Numbered from the stretch's first letter, positions 34,260-42,121 are shown. The stretch: 64,000 bases of DNA from JAIEOG01 sp964519985 (GCA_964519985.1 CAZFMF010000013.1:21083-85082); one strand, 5' to 3'. A program made the numbers and translations. The notes: generated by a model not told the origin, from the sequence alone.

Positions 34260-35339
34260 TTATTTGGCGCTGGCGAGTGAGCGGTCGGCAGCCGGCTTAG
34301 CCACCGGATTCTTCCCGAGACGTTTATCTTCGGTTTTCAGTTTGGAAAAGCGCAGCGTTGCATACTCGAAAATATTCGCGCGTTCCGCGGGCGCCGCATC
34401 GCCACCATTCCACATTTGGCCCGCGCCGCCTTCCAGGCTTTCCCCGTCGCCGGGCTCGCCCATCAATTGACTCATCAAGGCGTCGAAAGCTTCCTCGCCT
34501 TTGCCGCCACGTTCGCCGGCATCCGATCCCCCGCTCGCACTGGGACCGGCTTCGCTGGAAATGCCGCTGCGACGACCGCCGCGCGACGGGCCTTCTTCGG
34601 CCGCGACTTGGGTCGCACCGGCGTTGCTGCTCCCACCGCCCTGGGATCCCATGGAGGTATTGGGCAGCGGCATGAAGCCCGCTCCGGACGTGAGCGGCAG
34701 GCCCGCGTTCTTTTGGCTGTCATCAAACTGCAATTTGCCCTTATCAATGGGATCCAGCGGGGTCGCGGGAGGCGTCGCCTGGGCCTGGAGCTTTTCTTTC
34801 GGCTCGCCTTCGGCGGCGACGGGAGCTCCTTTATTGGCGTTGAGATCCGGCTTGAAGGTCGGGGCGATGGCAATTTCGTCCGCCGGGGATTCACCGGGCG
34901 CGCGCGATGGGGCGTTGTCGTCGAAGGTGATCTTGGCTTCCTTGATTTCGCCCTGAAGCTCCATTTTGCCGGCTTCGAATTTGGCCTGTTTCGGAATATC
35001 GGCCTGAGAAAGTTCCTTGCGACCTTTGTCGTTTTCCGCGGCGCTCTTTTCGAGTTCCGACGCCTGCATGCACTGCTGGCTAGCGACCATCATCATCATC
35101 ATTTTGGTCTGCTTGTCAGCTTCCTTCATCGCCTCTTTCATCATCATCATGCAGTTCACTTTGCCCATGGCGGCGCCGGCCGCCGCCGCTTTGGCCGCGG
35201 CCTTGGAACCCATCATGCGATCTTGCTGTTGGGGAGCTTGCGAAGGGGTCATCTTACCGTCGGTCACCTTCGCGTCTTCGGCGCGTAGGGATCCGGCGAT
35301 CAATGTCAGCAGAACAAAAATTTGCAGCGTGTGCTTCAT
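34260..35339 (-). CDS. Secreted low-complexity protein, NIF-motif paralog B
   Basis: 359 residues. After the signal peptide (MKHTLQIFVLLTLIAGSLRA) comes an Ala/Met-rich helical stretch with two Cys (GAAMGKVNCMMMMKEAMKEA, then ASQQCMQAS), a long acidic-Pro-Gly disordered middle and a short conserved end ERANIFEYATLRFSKLK. Both the Ala-rich two-Cys region and the NIFxxAxxR end recur in the next gene; the end also recurs at 57068. The start ATG shares a base with the upstream stop (TAATG), so it is translationally coupled. No known family is recognised; a structural or matrix-like exported protein is a guess. Confidence 0.75.
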   Translation of the reverse strand: MKHTLQIFVLLTLIAGSLRAEDAKVTDGKMTPSQAPQQQDRMMGSKAAAKAAAAGAAMGKVNCMMMMKEAMKEADKQTKMMMMMVASQQCMQASELEKSAAENDKGRKELSQADIPKQAKFEAGKMELQGEIKEAKITFDDNAPSRAPGESPADEIAIAPTFKPDLNANKGAPVAAEGEPKEKLQAQATPPATPLDPIDKGKLQFDDSQKNAGLPLTSGAGFMPLPNTSMGSQGGGSSNAGATQVAAEEGPSRGGRRSGISSEAGPSASGGSDAGERGGKGEEAFDALMSQLMGEPGDGESLEGGAGQMWNGGDAAPAERANIFEYATLRFSKLKTEDKRLGKNPVAKPAADRSLASAK

Positions 35340-36439
35340 TATCGAGTCACCATGGCCACACGGCCTTTTTTGATATCGCCTTCCCGTTTGGACTTGCGGA
35401 AGCGATAGCTGGCGTACTGGAAAATATTGGGCGCGTTGCTGGCCGAAGGCGCTTTGGCGACGGCAACGTCGGCTAGTTGCGCGCCGGCATGTAGGGCACC
35501 TTCTTCGGGCCCACCCATGATCTTGGCGAGCATGCTTCCGACATCATTGTCTCCACCGCCGGAACGTCCGGAGTGTCCGGTGTCTCCGCCCGCGCCCTCG
35601 CCGTGCGATTCGACTCCCAAACCCTTCTTATTTTGGCGTCCCTTGGCGTTTTTCAAACCGTCCATCGCCTCGAGGGTTCCCGAAGCCAGTTGGCGTAACG
35701 CATCGTTGGAGAATCCGCCCAGGGCAAAACCCGAAGTCGTCGTCGGACCGGTAACCGCTCCAGGAGTGGTGCCGCCGCCTTTGCTTTGCTCGTCGAAAGT
35801 CAGGGCGGGGTTTTCAATCGGCTTGAGTTGCGAAATGGATTCGCCCCGGGCGCCCGAGCCACCTCCGCCTGTCGACCAATCGATATCGGGGCCTTGATCG
35901 AAAACTTGCACCGGCGGTGCATTATCCGAGTTGGCGTCGGCGATCTCGCTCGGCGTTTCGCTGGAAGTCGTGGGATTCGCCGCCGCCGCTTGCTTTGTTT
36001 CGCTCTGTCGGTAGTCCTTCACTTCGGGCTTATACGGGAGATCCACTTTAGGATCGTCGGTAGCCGAAAGCTTTTGTTTCGAATCGTTGTTTTGCGCGGC
36101 GGAGGCCGCGTTCTGTGCGGCCTGCGCGCATTGCTGCATGGCTTGCGCGCGGAGCTGGGCTTTTTTCGATTCGTCCTGTTCCTCTTGCGCTTGTTTTAAA
36201 AGCATCGCACAGCTGATTCCGGCCATCGCGGCACCTACGGCGGCCATCGCCGCGGCGGCACCCGCACCATCTTGGCGGTCCTGCGGTTGCTGCTGTGGTT
36301 TGGCGGGGGCGGCCAGCTGGGGTAGGGCAACGTCGGGTGTGCTCGTAATGGGGCCGTCTTCGGCGTAAGTGGGCCGTGTCACGGCGGTCGCCGCCGCTAC
36401 CCACAGAACCACTAAGTGCTTCATTCCAAATCGACGCAT
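35339..36439 (-). CDS. Secreted low-complexity protein, NIF-motif paralog A
   Basis: 366 residues from ATG 36439 (AAGG nearby upstream; ATG 36424 is an alternative). Signal peptide to about PTYA, then AAVGAAMAGISCAMLLKQAQ and QAMQQCAQAAQNAASA, matching the two-Cys Ala-rich helix of paralog B. A disordered Gly/Ser/Pro middle (DWSTGGGGSGARGES) precedes NAPNIFQYASYRFRKSKREG. It is the first gene of a two-gene unit and divergent from rpsT. The two genes look like an ancient tandem duplication. Confidence 0.75.
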   Translation of the reverse strand: MRRFGMKHLVVLWVAAATAVTRPTYAEDGPITSTPDVALPQLAAPAKPQQQPQDRQDGAGAAAAMAAVGAAMAGISCAMLLKQAQEEQDESKKAQLRAQAMQQCAQAAQNAASAAQNNDSKQKLSATDDPKVDLPYKPEVKDYRQSETKQAAAANPTTSSETPSEIADANSDNAPPVQVFDQGPDIDWSTGGGGSGARGESISQLKPIENPALTFDEQSKGGGTTPGAVTGPTTTSGFALGGFSNDALRQLASGTLEAMDGLKNAKGRQNKKGLGVESHGEGAGGDTGHSGRSGGGDNDVGSMLAKIMGGPEEGALHAGAQLADVAVAKAPSASNAPNIFQYASYRFRKSKREGDIKKGRVAMVTR

Positions 36440-36604
36440 AGCCTGCCTTACGCACTGTATTCTGCAAGGCCAGGTCCATTTATAAGTTGTTGATTTTATT
36501 GATATTAAATTGTGAAAGCCTGTATACCAACTGGACGCTGCGTGGCCTCTTGGGCGGCCTGAAAATCGCTGGAATATCGCCATGTTTTGAGATAGGAACG
36601 AGGC

Positions 36605-36889
36605 ATGGAAAGACACAAGTCCGCATTGAAAGCAGCCCGGCAGTCAGAAAAACGACGGGCCCACAACACCACCCTTCGCTCCAACTACAAAACGGTCGTG
36701 AAAAAACTCCGGTCGGAGATCACTAAGGCCGCGGGCGGAAAAGGTAGCAAAGAAGTACTCGTGGGCGCGCTGAACGAAGTTCAGAGCGTTTTGATGAAAG
36801 CCGCCAACCGCAATTTGATTAAGGCGCGCGGGGCTTCTCGCCGAATCGCGCGTTTGAGCGCCGCCGTTAGCAAAGCCTTGGCGTCGTAA
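36605..36889 (+). CDS. rpsT: 30S ribosomal protein S20
   Basis: 94 residues: MERHKSALKAARQSEKRRAH then NTTLRSNYKTVVKKLRSEI and a C-terminal GASRRIARLSAAVSKAL. This is the standard Lys/Arg-rich helical S20 with normal length. It is a single-gene unit here, convergent with the rhodanese gene, 13 nt between stops. Confidence 0.96.
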   Translation: MERHKSALKAARQSEKRRAHNTTLRSNYKTVVKKLRSEITKAAGGKGSKEVLVGALNEVQSVLMKAANRNLIKARGASRRIARLSAAVSKALAS

Positions 36890-36902
36890 GACGTCTTTTC
36901 TT

Positions 36903-37484
36903 TCAACAAGGGTGTCCGGGATACTTGGGGAACTGCGGGTCGACGTGTGACGACCAAGCCTCGACCCCGCCTTCCAGCACCCGAACGTTTTCAAACCCAC
37001 AATCCGCCAGGTAGATCGCCGCGTCTAAGCTGCGTACCCCGAAGTGGCAGTAAAAAGCCAACGGGGTTTGCTTCGGCCACGTTTTGAGGGCCTCTTCCAT
37101 TAGTTTCCGATCAAAGGGAAGGGATCCGGGCAAGACTCCCCACTCGCGTTCCCAGTTTTCTCGTACATCCAAGAGCACCGGCTTGCGTTCGGAGTCCATC
37201 CACGCCTTTAGTTCGGGCGCCGAAATGAATCGAGCGCGACTGCGTTCTTCGAGTTGGAACTGCATGAAGGTGATCTGTGGCGGCGGAAGGTGATGCGATC
37301 GCGTGAAATCCAGAAAACACAGCGCACTTTCTTCTTCGGTGGCGACGATTCCGAATCGAGAGCGCAAAAAACTCCCAAAAGCGGGGTAGTGGGAAAGAAT
37401 TTCACTGATCGAAGTGTCCTCCGCGATGCGGGGAAGAGGGTTTAAAAGTCTCGAAAACCATTTTTTTAGAAAATTTCTGAACAT
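36903..37484 (-). CDS. Rhodanese-domain protein with DUF1858-like N-terminus
   Basis: 193 residues. Residues about 22-80 (DTSISEILSHYPAFGSFLRS) look like a DUF1858 module, often linked to redox or Fe-S proteins. From about 88 a rhodanese domain follows with PVLLDVRENWEREW, the active-site loop YCHFGVRSLDAA (Cys then GxR) and VRVLEGGVEAW. The Cys is present, so sulfurtransferase activity is possible. No partner gene is adjacent. Confidence 0.88.
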   Translation of the reverse strand: MFRNFLKKWFSRLLNPLPRIAEDTSISEILSHYPAFGSFLRSRFGIVATEEESALCFLDFTRSHHLPPPQITFMQFQLEERSRARFISAPELKAWMDSERKPVLLDVRENWEREWGVLPGSLPFDRKLMEEALKTWPKQTPLAFYCHFGVRSLDAAIYLADCGFENVRVLEGGVEAWSSHVDPQFPKYPGHPC

Positions 37485-37730
37485 TTTCTTTTTTACCCAC
37501 CGGCGCGACGCCAGCCAGTTTATCGACGATAAAACTGATTAAATGATAACTGACTTCGTTTCGATCGCGCTAAGATGTTTGAAAGCGTTGAATAATTTCT
37601 TGATAAAGAAAAAGTTTTGCGTAAAACTTGCTACAGGTGAAGGCAGCAAGAGTCAGTAATGGCTTAGAGATGCAACAACCAAAATCACGTAAACGCAAAC
37701 ACCTTATCCATTCAATTGGGGGATAAAACC

Positions 37731-37826
37731 ATGGCCAAGAAAAAAGCCGCCAAAAAGGCGAAAAAAGCGACGAAGAAAACTGCGAAAAAGATGACCAAGA
37801 AAAAAGCGACTCGCAAAAAGAAGTAA
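37731..37826 (+). CDS. 31-residue Lys/Ala-rich histone H1-like protein
   Basis: ATG 37731 with GGGGGAT 7 nt upstream, 31 codons, stop at 37824. The composition is almost only Lys, Ala and Thr with one internal Met and one Arg, in KKAxKK repeats like the tails of histone H1 and bacterial HctB/AlgP-type proteins. It has its own strong terminator 24 nt downstream and a plausible promoter upstream (TTGAAA near 37576 and TGATAA near 37598), plus an inverted repeat AAGTTTT-GCGT-AAAACTT at about 37611. Non-specific DNA or RNA binding is inferred. High expression is suggested by the strong signals. Confidence 0.75.
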   Translation: MAKKKAAKKAKKATKKTAKKMTKKKATRKKK

Positions 37827-37850
37827 CTTTCTTCGAAGCCTTAAAAAGAA

Positions 37851-37892
37851 TTCGGCGGCCTGGGAGAATATCCCGGCCGCCGAAACTTTTTT
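37851..37892 (+). terminator. Strong intrinsic terminator of the Lys-rich gene
   Basis: TTCGGCGGCC (37851-37860) and GGCCGCCGAA (37875-37884) form a perfect 10-bp stem extended by GGGA/TCCC inside, followed by AC and six T. Confidence 0.92.
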
Positions 37893-37901
37893 GCCGTCCT
37901 G

Positions 37902-37985
37902 AAAGGTGCCCGTCTACTTTCGGGACTGGAGTCACCGAAAGGCGGGAGCCTTTAAAGGTACCGAAAGTAGACGGGCACCTTTTTT
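37902..37985. terminator. 22-bp perfect inverted repeat with nested hairpin
   Basis: The left arm (37902-37923, starting AAAGGTGCCCGTC) and right arm (37961-37982) are perfect reverse complements over 22 bp. The 37-nt loop contains a second hairpin AAAGGC-GGGA-GCCTTT. A T-run follows at 37980-37985. The element abuts the flagellin stop (37984) and so is probably the flagellin terminator and a second stop for plus-strand transcription. Each arm resembles the AAAGGTACCC units at 10998 and 41395, so it may be two such units in opposite orientation. Confidence 0.8.
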
Positions 37986-38814
37986 ACCCTAAGAGCTTCA
38001 GCGCGAGGGCCGGCATCTGGTTGGCTTGCGCCAGAATCGCCACACTCGCTTGGTTCAGAATATTCGATTTCGCGTACTCCGCCGTCTCGAACGCCATGTC
38101 CGCATCGCGAATCATGGAGAAGGCACCCGAGATGTTCTCCTGATAGACCATCAAGCTACGCATGGTCGTTTCCAGTCGGGCTTCCCCGGCGCCGATGGCG
38201 CCGCGGACTTCGGCGATCACTTCGAGAGCGTTTCCGATCGGGTCCAGCGCCTTGCGGGCTTTTTCGACCGTAGTGACGTCCAATTTCTTGATCCCCAGAC
38301 TCTCCGTGTTGATCTTGAATCCAGTGCTGATTTGGATTCGGTCAACTTTCGGGTTGTTGTTCGGACCCACCTGAATGGCGATGGTTTCTCCTTCGCCATT
38401 CAAGAGCGGTCGACCGTTGAAGAGGGTGGATTCCGAGATTCGGTCCAACTCCAGCTTCAGCGCTTGGTATTCGTGGTTCAGATAACCACGCTCCTTGTCG
38501 CCGTTTGTGTCCGAGGCCGCTTGTACCGCAAGCTCTTTCATTCGGATACAGATGTTGGTGATCTCGTTGATGGCGTTGTCGGCCGTCTCGAGCATGAAGA
38601 ACGCATTTTGTGTGTTCTTGATGTTCTGCCCAGTCGCGCGCATCGTGGAGCGCAAGTTTTCCGATATCGCGAGTCCCGCGGCATCGTCCTTGGCTTTGAT
38701 GATGCCGGAGCCCGACGCCAACTTATTCTGCGTGTGCTCTAGCTTTTCGCGGTTGTCGTGCAACTTATGTTGCGCCACAAGCGACTGAACGTTCGTTTTT
38801 ATGCGCAGTCCCAT
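37984..38814 (-). CDS. fliC: Flagellin
   Basis: 276 residues, short for a flagellin. The N-terminal D0/D1 domain (MGLRIKTNVQSLVAQHKLHD, then LASGSGIIKAKDDAAGLAIS) and C-terminal D1/D0 (ANQMPALALKLLG) are standard. The central hypervariable region is reduced to about residues 135-185, so filament subunits are nearly only the conserved core. Such small flagellins are usual in the Bdellovibrio group. It is monocistronic, between a large terminator hairpin and a structured leader. Whether other flagellins exist elsewhere cannot be seen. Confidence 0.96.
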   Translation of the reverse strand: MGLRIKTNVQSLVAQHKLHDNREKLEHTQNKLASGSGIIKAKDDAAGLAISENLRSTMRATGQNIKNTQNAFFMLETADNAINEITNICIRMKELAVQAASDTNGDKERGYLNHEYQALKLELDRISESTLFNGRPLLNGEGETIAIQVGPNNNPKVDRIQISTGFKINTESLGIKKLDVTTVEKARKALDPIGNALEVIAEVRGAIGAGEARLETTMRSLMVYQENISGAFSMIRDADMAFETAEYAKSNILNQASVAILAQANQMPALALKLLG

Positions 38815-38834
38815 ACATCCTCCGTTGAACTCCC

Positions 38835-38874
38835 CCCGCGAATCATTTCGCGGGAAAGCGGTTTCCTTACCGCT
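38835..38874 (-). promoter_or_regulatory. Twin hairpins in the flagellin leader
   Basis: CCCGCGAA-TCAT-TTCGCGGG (38835-38854) is an 8-bp perfect stem, and AGCGGT-TTCCTT-ACCGCT (38857-38874) a 6-bp perfect stem. Both lie between the likely promoter and the GGAGG ribosome site of fliC on the minus strand. They could stabilise the mRNA or bind a regulator. A canonical sigma-28 box was not found. Confidence 0.6.
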
Positions 38875-39002
38875 GTGGGAGACGAGACTCTATCTATGGT
38901 TCGATTCGGTGGAAAATGAAGGAAGGTTGAGGAAAAAATGAAGGAACCGACATATTCTTTTGCGGCACCGCGTCGCCAGCTTGTCCTGCTATACTTTTTC
39001 CA

Positions 39003-39812
39003 ATGAAAAAACGGCTGCTTCTCATTGATGAAAGTCTGACCGTGCAGAAGGTGGTCGCGCTGACTTTGGACCGCGAACGCTTCACGGTCGCTAACGCGAA
39101 GTCTCGATCGGAAGCAATGAAGGTGGTGCTCGAAGCTCCGCCCGACCTGATTTTGGTGAGCGATCAAGTGACCGGGCTTACGGCCGCTTCCTTTCCCAAG
39201 GAAGTCGAGACCTGGGTGGGGCGCGACCGCCGCATTCCACCGCTGGTGCTCATCACGGGGCAGGAATTGAAAGAGCAACGTGGCTACCGTGCGGTGCTCA
39301 AGAAGCCCTTTGCGCCTCAGGCGCTCCAGAATATTGTCAATGAAGCGCTGGCGGATGCGCCGGGAACGTCCGGAGAAGATTCGGACGACCGAATGCAAAG
39401 AGTTTTCAATGATGCGTTCTCCGATGAAGCCGGATTGGTCTCGGAGACTTTGCGGACGGAAGTGGATGAAAGCGAAGACACGCTGCTCACCATCCCCGCC
39501 CCCTCCCGGGAGGGAGGCGCAAAGACCGGACGGCGTTCGCCGCCCCCGGTCGAAAGTGTAGCCGAGCTTTGGGGAAAAACCGAAGCTCCTGAACCCGGAG
39601 GCGTCGTGCAGGTACTCGGAGCGGATGATTCAATGGCTTACAAGGCCCAGCTGGAAAAAGAAGTCCGGCGGCAGTTGGAGTCCCACGATTTAGAAGATAT
39701 TGTGCACCGCTTGCTCGAAAAGCTCGTTCCACCGATTGTGGAGCGCCTGGCGCAACAGCGTTTGGATCAGCTTCTAAAGGAGAGCGAAAACTTTGTTGAG
39801 CTCAAACCCTGA
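39003..39812 (+). CDS. Pseudo-receiver domain protein with helical C-terminus
   Basis: 269 residues. The N-terminal 115 residues are a CheY-like fold: KRLLLIDESLTVQKVVALTL has the acidic pair Asp9-Glu10, VLITG the Thr position and VLKKPFAP the Lys. The phospho-acceptor strand reads DLILVSDQVTG, so the expected Asp is Ser53 and an Asp follows at 54; normal phosphorylation is doubtful. A charged linker leads to a C-terminal helix (LEKEVRRQLESHDLEDIVHR and LVPPIVERLAQQRLDQLL). This layout recalls response-regulator-like polarity or gliding proteins in deltaproteobacteria and Bdellovibrio, but I cannot name it. birA starts inside its 3' end. Confidence 0.75.
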   Translation: MKKRLLLIDESLTVQKVVALTLDRERFTVANAKSRSEAMKVVLEAPPDLILVSDQVTGLTAASFPKEVETWVGRDRRIPPLVLITGQELKEQRGYRAVLKKPFAPQALQNIVNEALADAPGTSGEDSDDRMQRVFNDAFSDEAGLVSETLRTEVDESEDTLLTIPAPSREGGAKTGRRSPPPVESVAELWGKTEAPEPGGVVQVLGADDSMAYKAQLEKEVRRQLESHDLEDIVHRLLEKLVPPIVERLAQQRLDQLLKESENFVELKP

Positions 39813-40602
39813 GACTCGGCCCATAGCGCATGAAGTCTTCAAGCGGATCCACCGCGTGGAGACTATCGAATCCACCAACCAGGCCCTGAAGGAACTCTAC
39901 CAACAGGGCGGGAAGGCGGGGACGGTCGTCATTGCCGAAACCCAGACCAAGGGTCGGGGACGGGGCGATCATGTCTGGCATTCGCCTAAGGGCGGTGTCT
40001 ATCTCTCCGCGTTACTCGCACCGTCCGATCCGCGCCGCGCCACGGATCTCTCATTAGTAGCGGGAGTGGCGGTGGCGCAGGCCGTGCGGGATCTCCTACC
40101 CAAGGCCGTGGAAGTTGGCTTGAAATGGCCGAATGACTGTCTGCTGAACTGGAAAAAGGTGGGCGGTGTGCTCTGTGAGCAAATTGCCGAAGACGCGAGT
40201 GGTTTATGCGTGGTGGGCATTGGGATTAATGTGAACCTCACTCCCGAGCAGCTACAGCCGTTCGTTTCGAATCCGTTTTCCGCGACTTCTTTTTTAATTG
40301 AGTGCCCCGGCGGCGATTTTAAAGTCAGTCGGGTAGCGGAAATCGTCCTGAAAAAGCTCGAGAACATCTACTCTTCGTATCGCCAACGTGGGTTTCAGAG
40401 CATCCAGTACCTCTGGGAGCGCAATTGTGCTTTGGTGGGAAAAAAGGTAGAAATCACCGTCTCGGACAAGCCGGCCCCGAACAACAAAGCGGTTGGGGTT
40501 TTCCTGGGAATTGATGACCAGGGCGCCATGGTTTTGGCCACGGGCCAAAAGGGCGAGCGCCGGCGCTTCGTTTCAGGTGAGCTGACGTGTTACTGGCGAT
40601 AG
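39793..40602 (+). CDS. birA: Biotin--[acetyl-CoA-carboxylase] ligase
   Basis: 269 residues from TTG 39793, chosen because AAGGAGAG lies 8 nt upstream and no ATG or GTG fits. ETQTKGRGRGDHVWHSPKGG is the biotinyl-AMP loop (GRGRxG type), and KWPNDCLLNWKKVGGVLCE the catalytic core; a C-terminal SH3-like domain ends KGERRRFVSGELT. There is no N-terminal helix-turn-helix, so it is a class I enzyme that does not repress biotin genes. It activates acetyl-CoA carboxylase by biotinylation. It overlaps the pseudo-receiver gene by 20 nt and coaX by 16 nt. Confidence 0.93.
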   Translation: MLSSNPETRPIAHEVFKRIHRVETIESTNQALKELYQQGGKAGTVVIAETQTKGRGRGDHVWHSPKGGVYLSALLAPSDPRRATDLSLVAGVAVAQAVRDLLPKAVEVGLKWPNDCLLNWKKVGGVLCEQIAEDASGLCVVGIGINVNLTPEQLQPFVSNPFSATSFLIECPGGDFKVSRVAEIVLKKLENIYSSYRQRGFQSIQYLWERNCALVGKKVEITVSDKPAPNNKAVGVFLGIDDQGAMVLATGQKGERRRFVSGELTCYWR

Positions 40603-41396
40603 ATATCGGAAATACCCAGAGTTCCTTCGGCGCCTTCGACGGCGACAAACTCCTCTACCATTGGCGTATCGAAACCCGGGCGTCCCGCACGGCCGATGAA
40701 TATGCGGCTTTGCTCTTGCCCCTGTTCCATCAATTTGGAATCGAGGTCTCGAGTTGGGAAGGGGTGGCGGTTTGCTCTGTGGTTCCGGCGGTTGACGGTC
40801 AGGTCGTGGAATTTAGTCGCCGCTACTTGGAGCGTGAGCCCGTGCGCATTCACTCCGGCTTGCCACTAGGGTTCTCGATGAACCTTTCGACGCCGCATGA
40901 AGTCGGCGCCGATCGCCTAGTCAACGTGGCCTACGCGATTCGCCGCCTACCGTTGCCATGCATCGTGGTGGATTTCGGCACCGCTACCACTTTTGATCTC
41001 ATTTCCGAAGACAAGATCTATGAAGGCGGGGCGATCGCGCCCGGACTGTGGATGGGGGCGGAAGGCTTGGGCGGTCGCACGGCCAAGCTTCCCGTCATCG
41101 ATCTCGAGTTTCCCACTCACGTAGTGGGCAAAAGTACGGTGGAGTGCATTCAAAGCGGTATTCTTTATGGATACTGCGCGCTGATCGATGGACTGCTCGA
41201 TAAGATGGAGAGTGAAATCGGTCAGGAGTGCACGGTCGCCCTGACCGGTGGTCTCTCCGGCCGCTTCGAATCGCGTCTCGCCCACCCCGTACGCATCCTC
41301 CCCGACCTCACCCTCGAAGGCATCCGCCTCATCTATGAAGAAGTCGCCGGCAAAGACTTCGCGATGCGCCCGTTCTCCACCGAACCAATCCATTAA
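40587..41396 (+). CDS. coaX: Type III pantothenate kinase
   Basis: 269 residues from GTG 40587. LLAIDIGNTQSSFGAFDG is the first phosphate motif, HEVGADRLVNVAYAIRR the pantothenate site, and VDFGTATTFDLIS the second phosphate motif with the catalytic Asp in the GADR block. CoaX performs the first step of CoA synthesis without feedback inhibition and often needs K+ or NH4+. The birA-coaX pair is common in bacteria; in this window the genes overlap by 16 nt. Confidence 0.95.
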   Translation: MLLAIDIGNTQSSFGAFDGDKLLYHWRIETRASRTADEYAALLLPLFHQFGIEVSSWEGVAVCSVVPAVDGQVVEFSRRYLEREPVRIHSGLPLGFSMNLSTPHEVGADRLVNVAYAIRRLPLPCIVVDFGTATTFDLISEDKIYEGGAIAPGLWMGAEGLGGRTAKLPVIDLEFPTHVVGKSTVECIQSGILYGYCALIDGLLDKMESEIGQECTVALTGGLSGRFESRLAHPVRILPDLTLEGIRLIYEEVAGKDFAMRPFSTEPIH

Positions 41397-41428
41397 AAGG
41401 TACCCACTTCCTTTCAGGTGTTTTTTTT
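41395..41428. repeat. AAAGGTACCC element fused to the coaX stop, with T-run
   Basis: AAAAGGTACCCACTTCCTT begins inside the TAA of coaX, exactly as it does at the hybrid kinase stop (10998). AAAAGG and CCTTT can pair, and a run of eight T follows at about 41419-41427, so it probably terminates birA-coaX transcription. Confidence 0.65.
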
Positions 41429-41608
41429 CGAAGGGTCGACCGTGGATTGCCCCCGCGTCCGACGATGGGGGAGTTGCGCCCACCGCCGACCTCGATGTCT
41501 CAAAGGAGGAGGCCTTTTCTGTCTGAATACGTTTAAGGCGTTTTCAACTGTGGTGACCTTTTGCGTCCTGTCTGCGTTCCGACGGGCTTCACTTCTCTTT
41601 CAATCGCG

Positions 41609-41624
41609 TGGCACACCGCTTGCT
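41609..41624 (+). promoter_or_regulatory. Sigma-54 promoter for the Gly/Tyr-rich secreted protein
   Basis: TGGCAC-ACCGC-TTGCT with GG and GC 12 bp apart. Predicted start near 41635, leaving about 46 nt of leader before ATG 41681, similar to the protease leader. I did not find clear paired palindromes upstream as at the other two sites. Confidence 0.75.
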
Positions 41625-41680
41625 CTTACTGCCGGTGTCCGAAGTGGTGTGCGGAAGTTATTTTTGAGGAAGTTGAAGCG

Positions 41681-42121
41681 ATGAAAAACTGGATGGGAAT
41701 TGTCGCAGGTGTGGTTCTGGCCCTCGGCCTCGTGTCGAAAACGGCTAGCGCCGAAAGTTTTGGTAGCATGATGATGCCGCAACAAATTGGAACGGCGTCG
41801 ATCGGCGTTTCGGTCGGCGTGTCGATTCCCCGGCCTCAACCCATGCCGATTCCGGCTTACCGGCCGAATTTCTCGGTTTGCGGCGTGAATCCTTGTGCCG
41901 GATACATGAATTACCCGATGCCGGTGGCTTACGGTTCGCACGGCATGGTGGGTGGTTACGGCGGCGGATACGGTTACGGCTATGGTTACGGTTACCGTCC
42001 GATGAGCCGTTGTGGACACCGTCGCTGCATGCGCTACACGCGCTGCTGCAATCGTCGCGGTTATTTCCGACTCGGCATCCAGGCTCCCGGCTTTCGCTTG
42101 GGCCTTGCCATCGGACGCTAG
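41681..42121 (+). CDS. Secreted Gly/Tyr- and Pro-rich protein
   Basis: 146 residues from ATG 41681 with GAGGAAG upstream. The signal peptide ends VSKTASAES. The mature chain has a Pro-rich part (PRPQPMPIPAYRPNFSV), two Cys (VCGVNPCAG), a GGYGGGYGYGYGYGYR repeat, then a cluster of Cys and Arg (SRCGHRRCMRYTRCCNRRG). The GYG repeats recall cell-surface or eggshell-like structural proteins; the six Cys could cross-link. Monocistronic: own sigma-54 promoter and own terminator. Function unknown. Confidence 0.78.
   Translation: MKNWMGIVAGVVLALGLVSKTASAESFGSMMMPQQIGTASIGVSVGVSIPRPQPMPIPAYRPNFSVCGVNPCAGYMNYPMPVAYGSHGMVGGYGGGYGYGYGYGYRPMSRCGHRRCMRYTRCCNRRGYFRLGIQAPGFRLGLAIGR

Noticed and set aside
34416..35288. 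290-codon plus-strand frame opposite the low-complexity paralog
   Set aside because: Its Phe/His/Arg-rich sequence arises from antisense reading of Ala/Lys/Met codons; the minus strand has a signal peptide and a coupled start.
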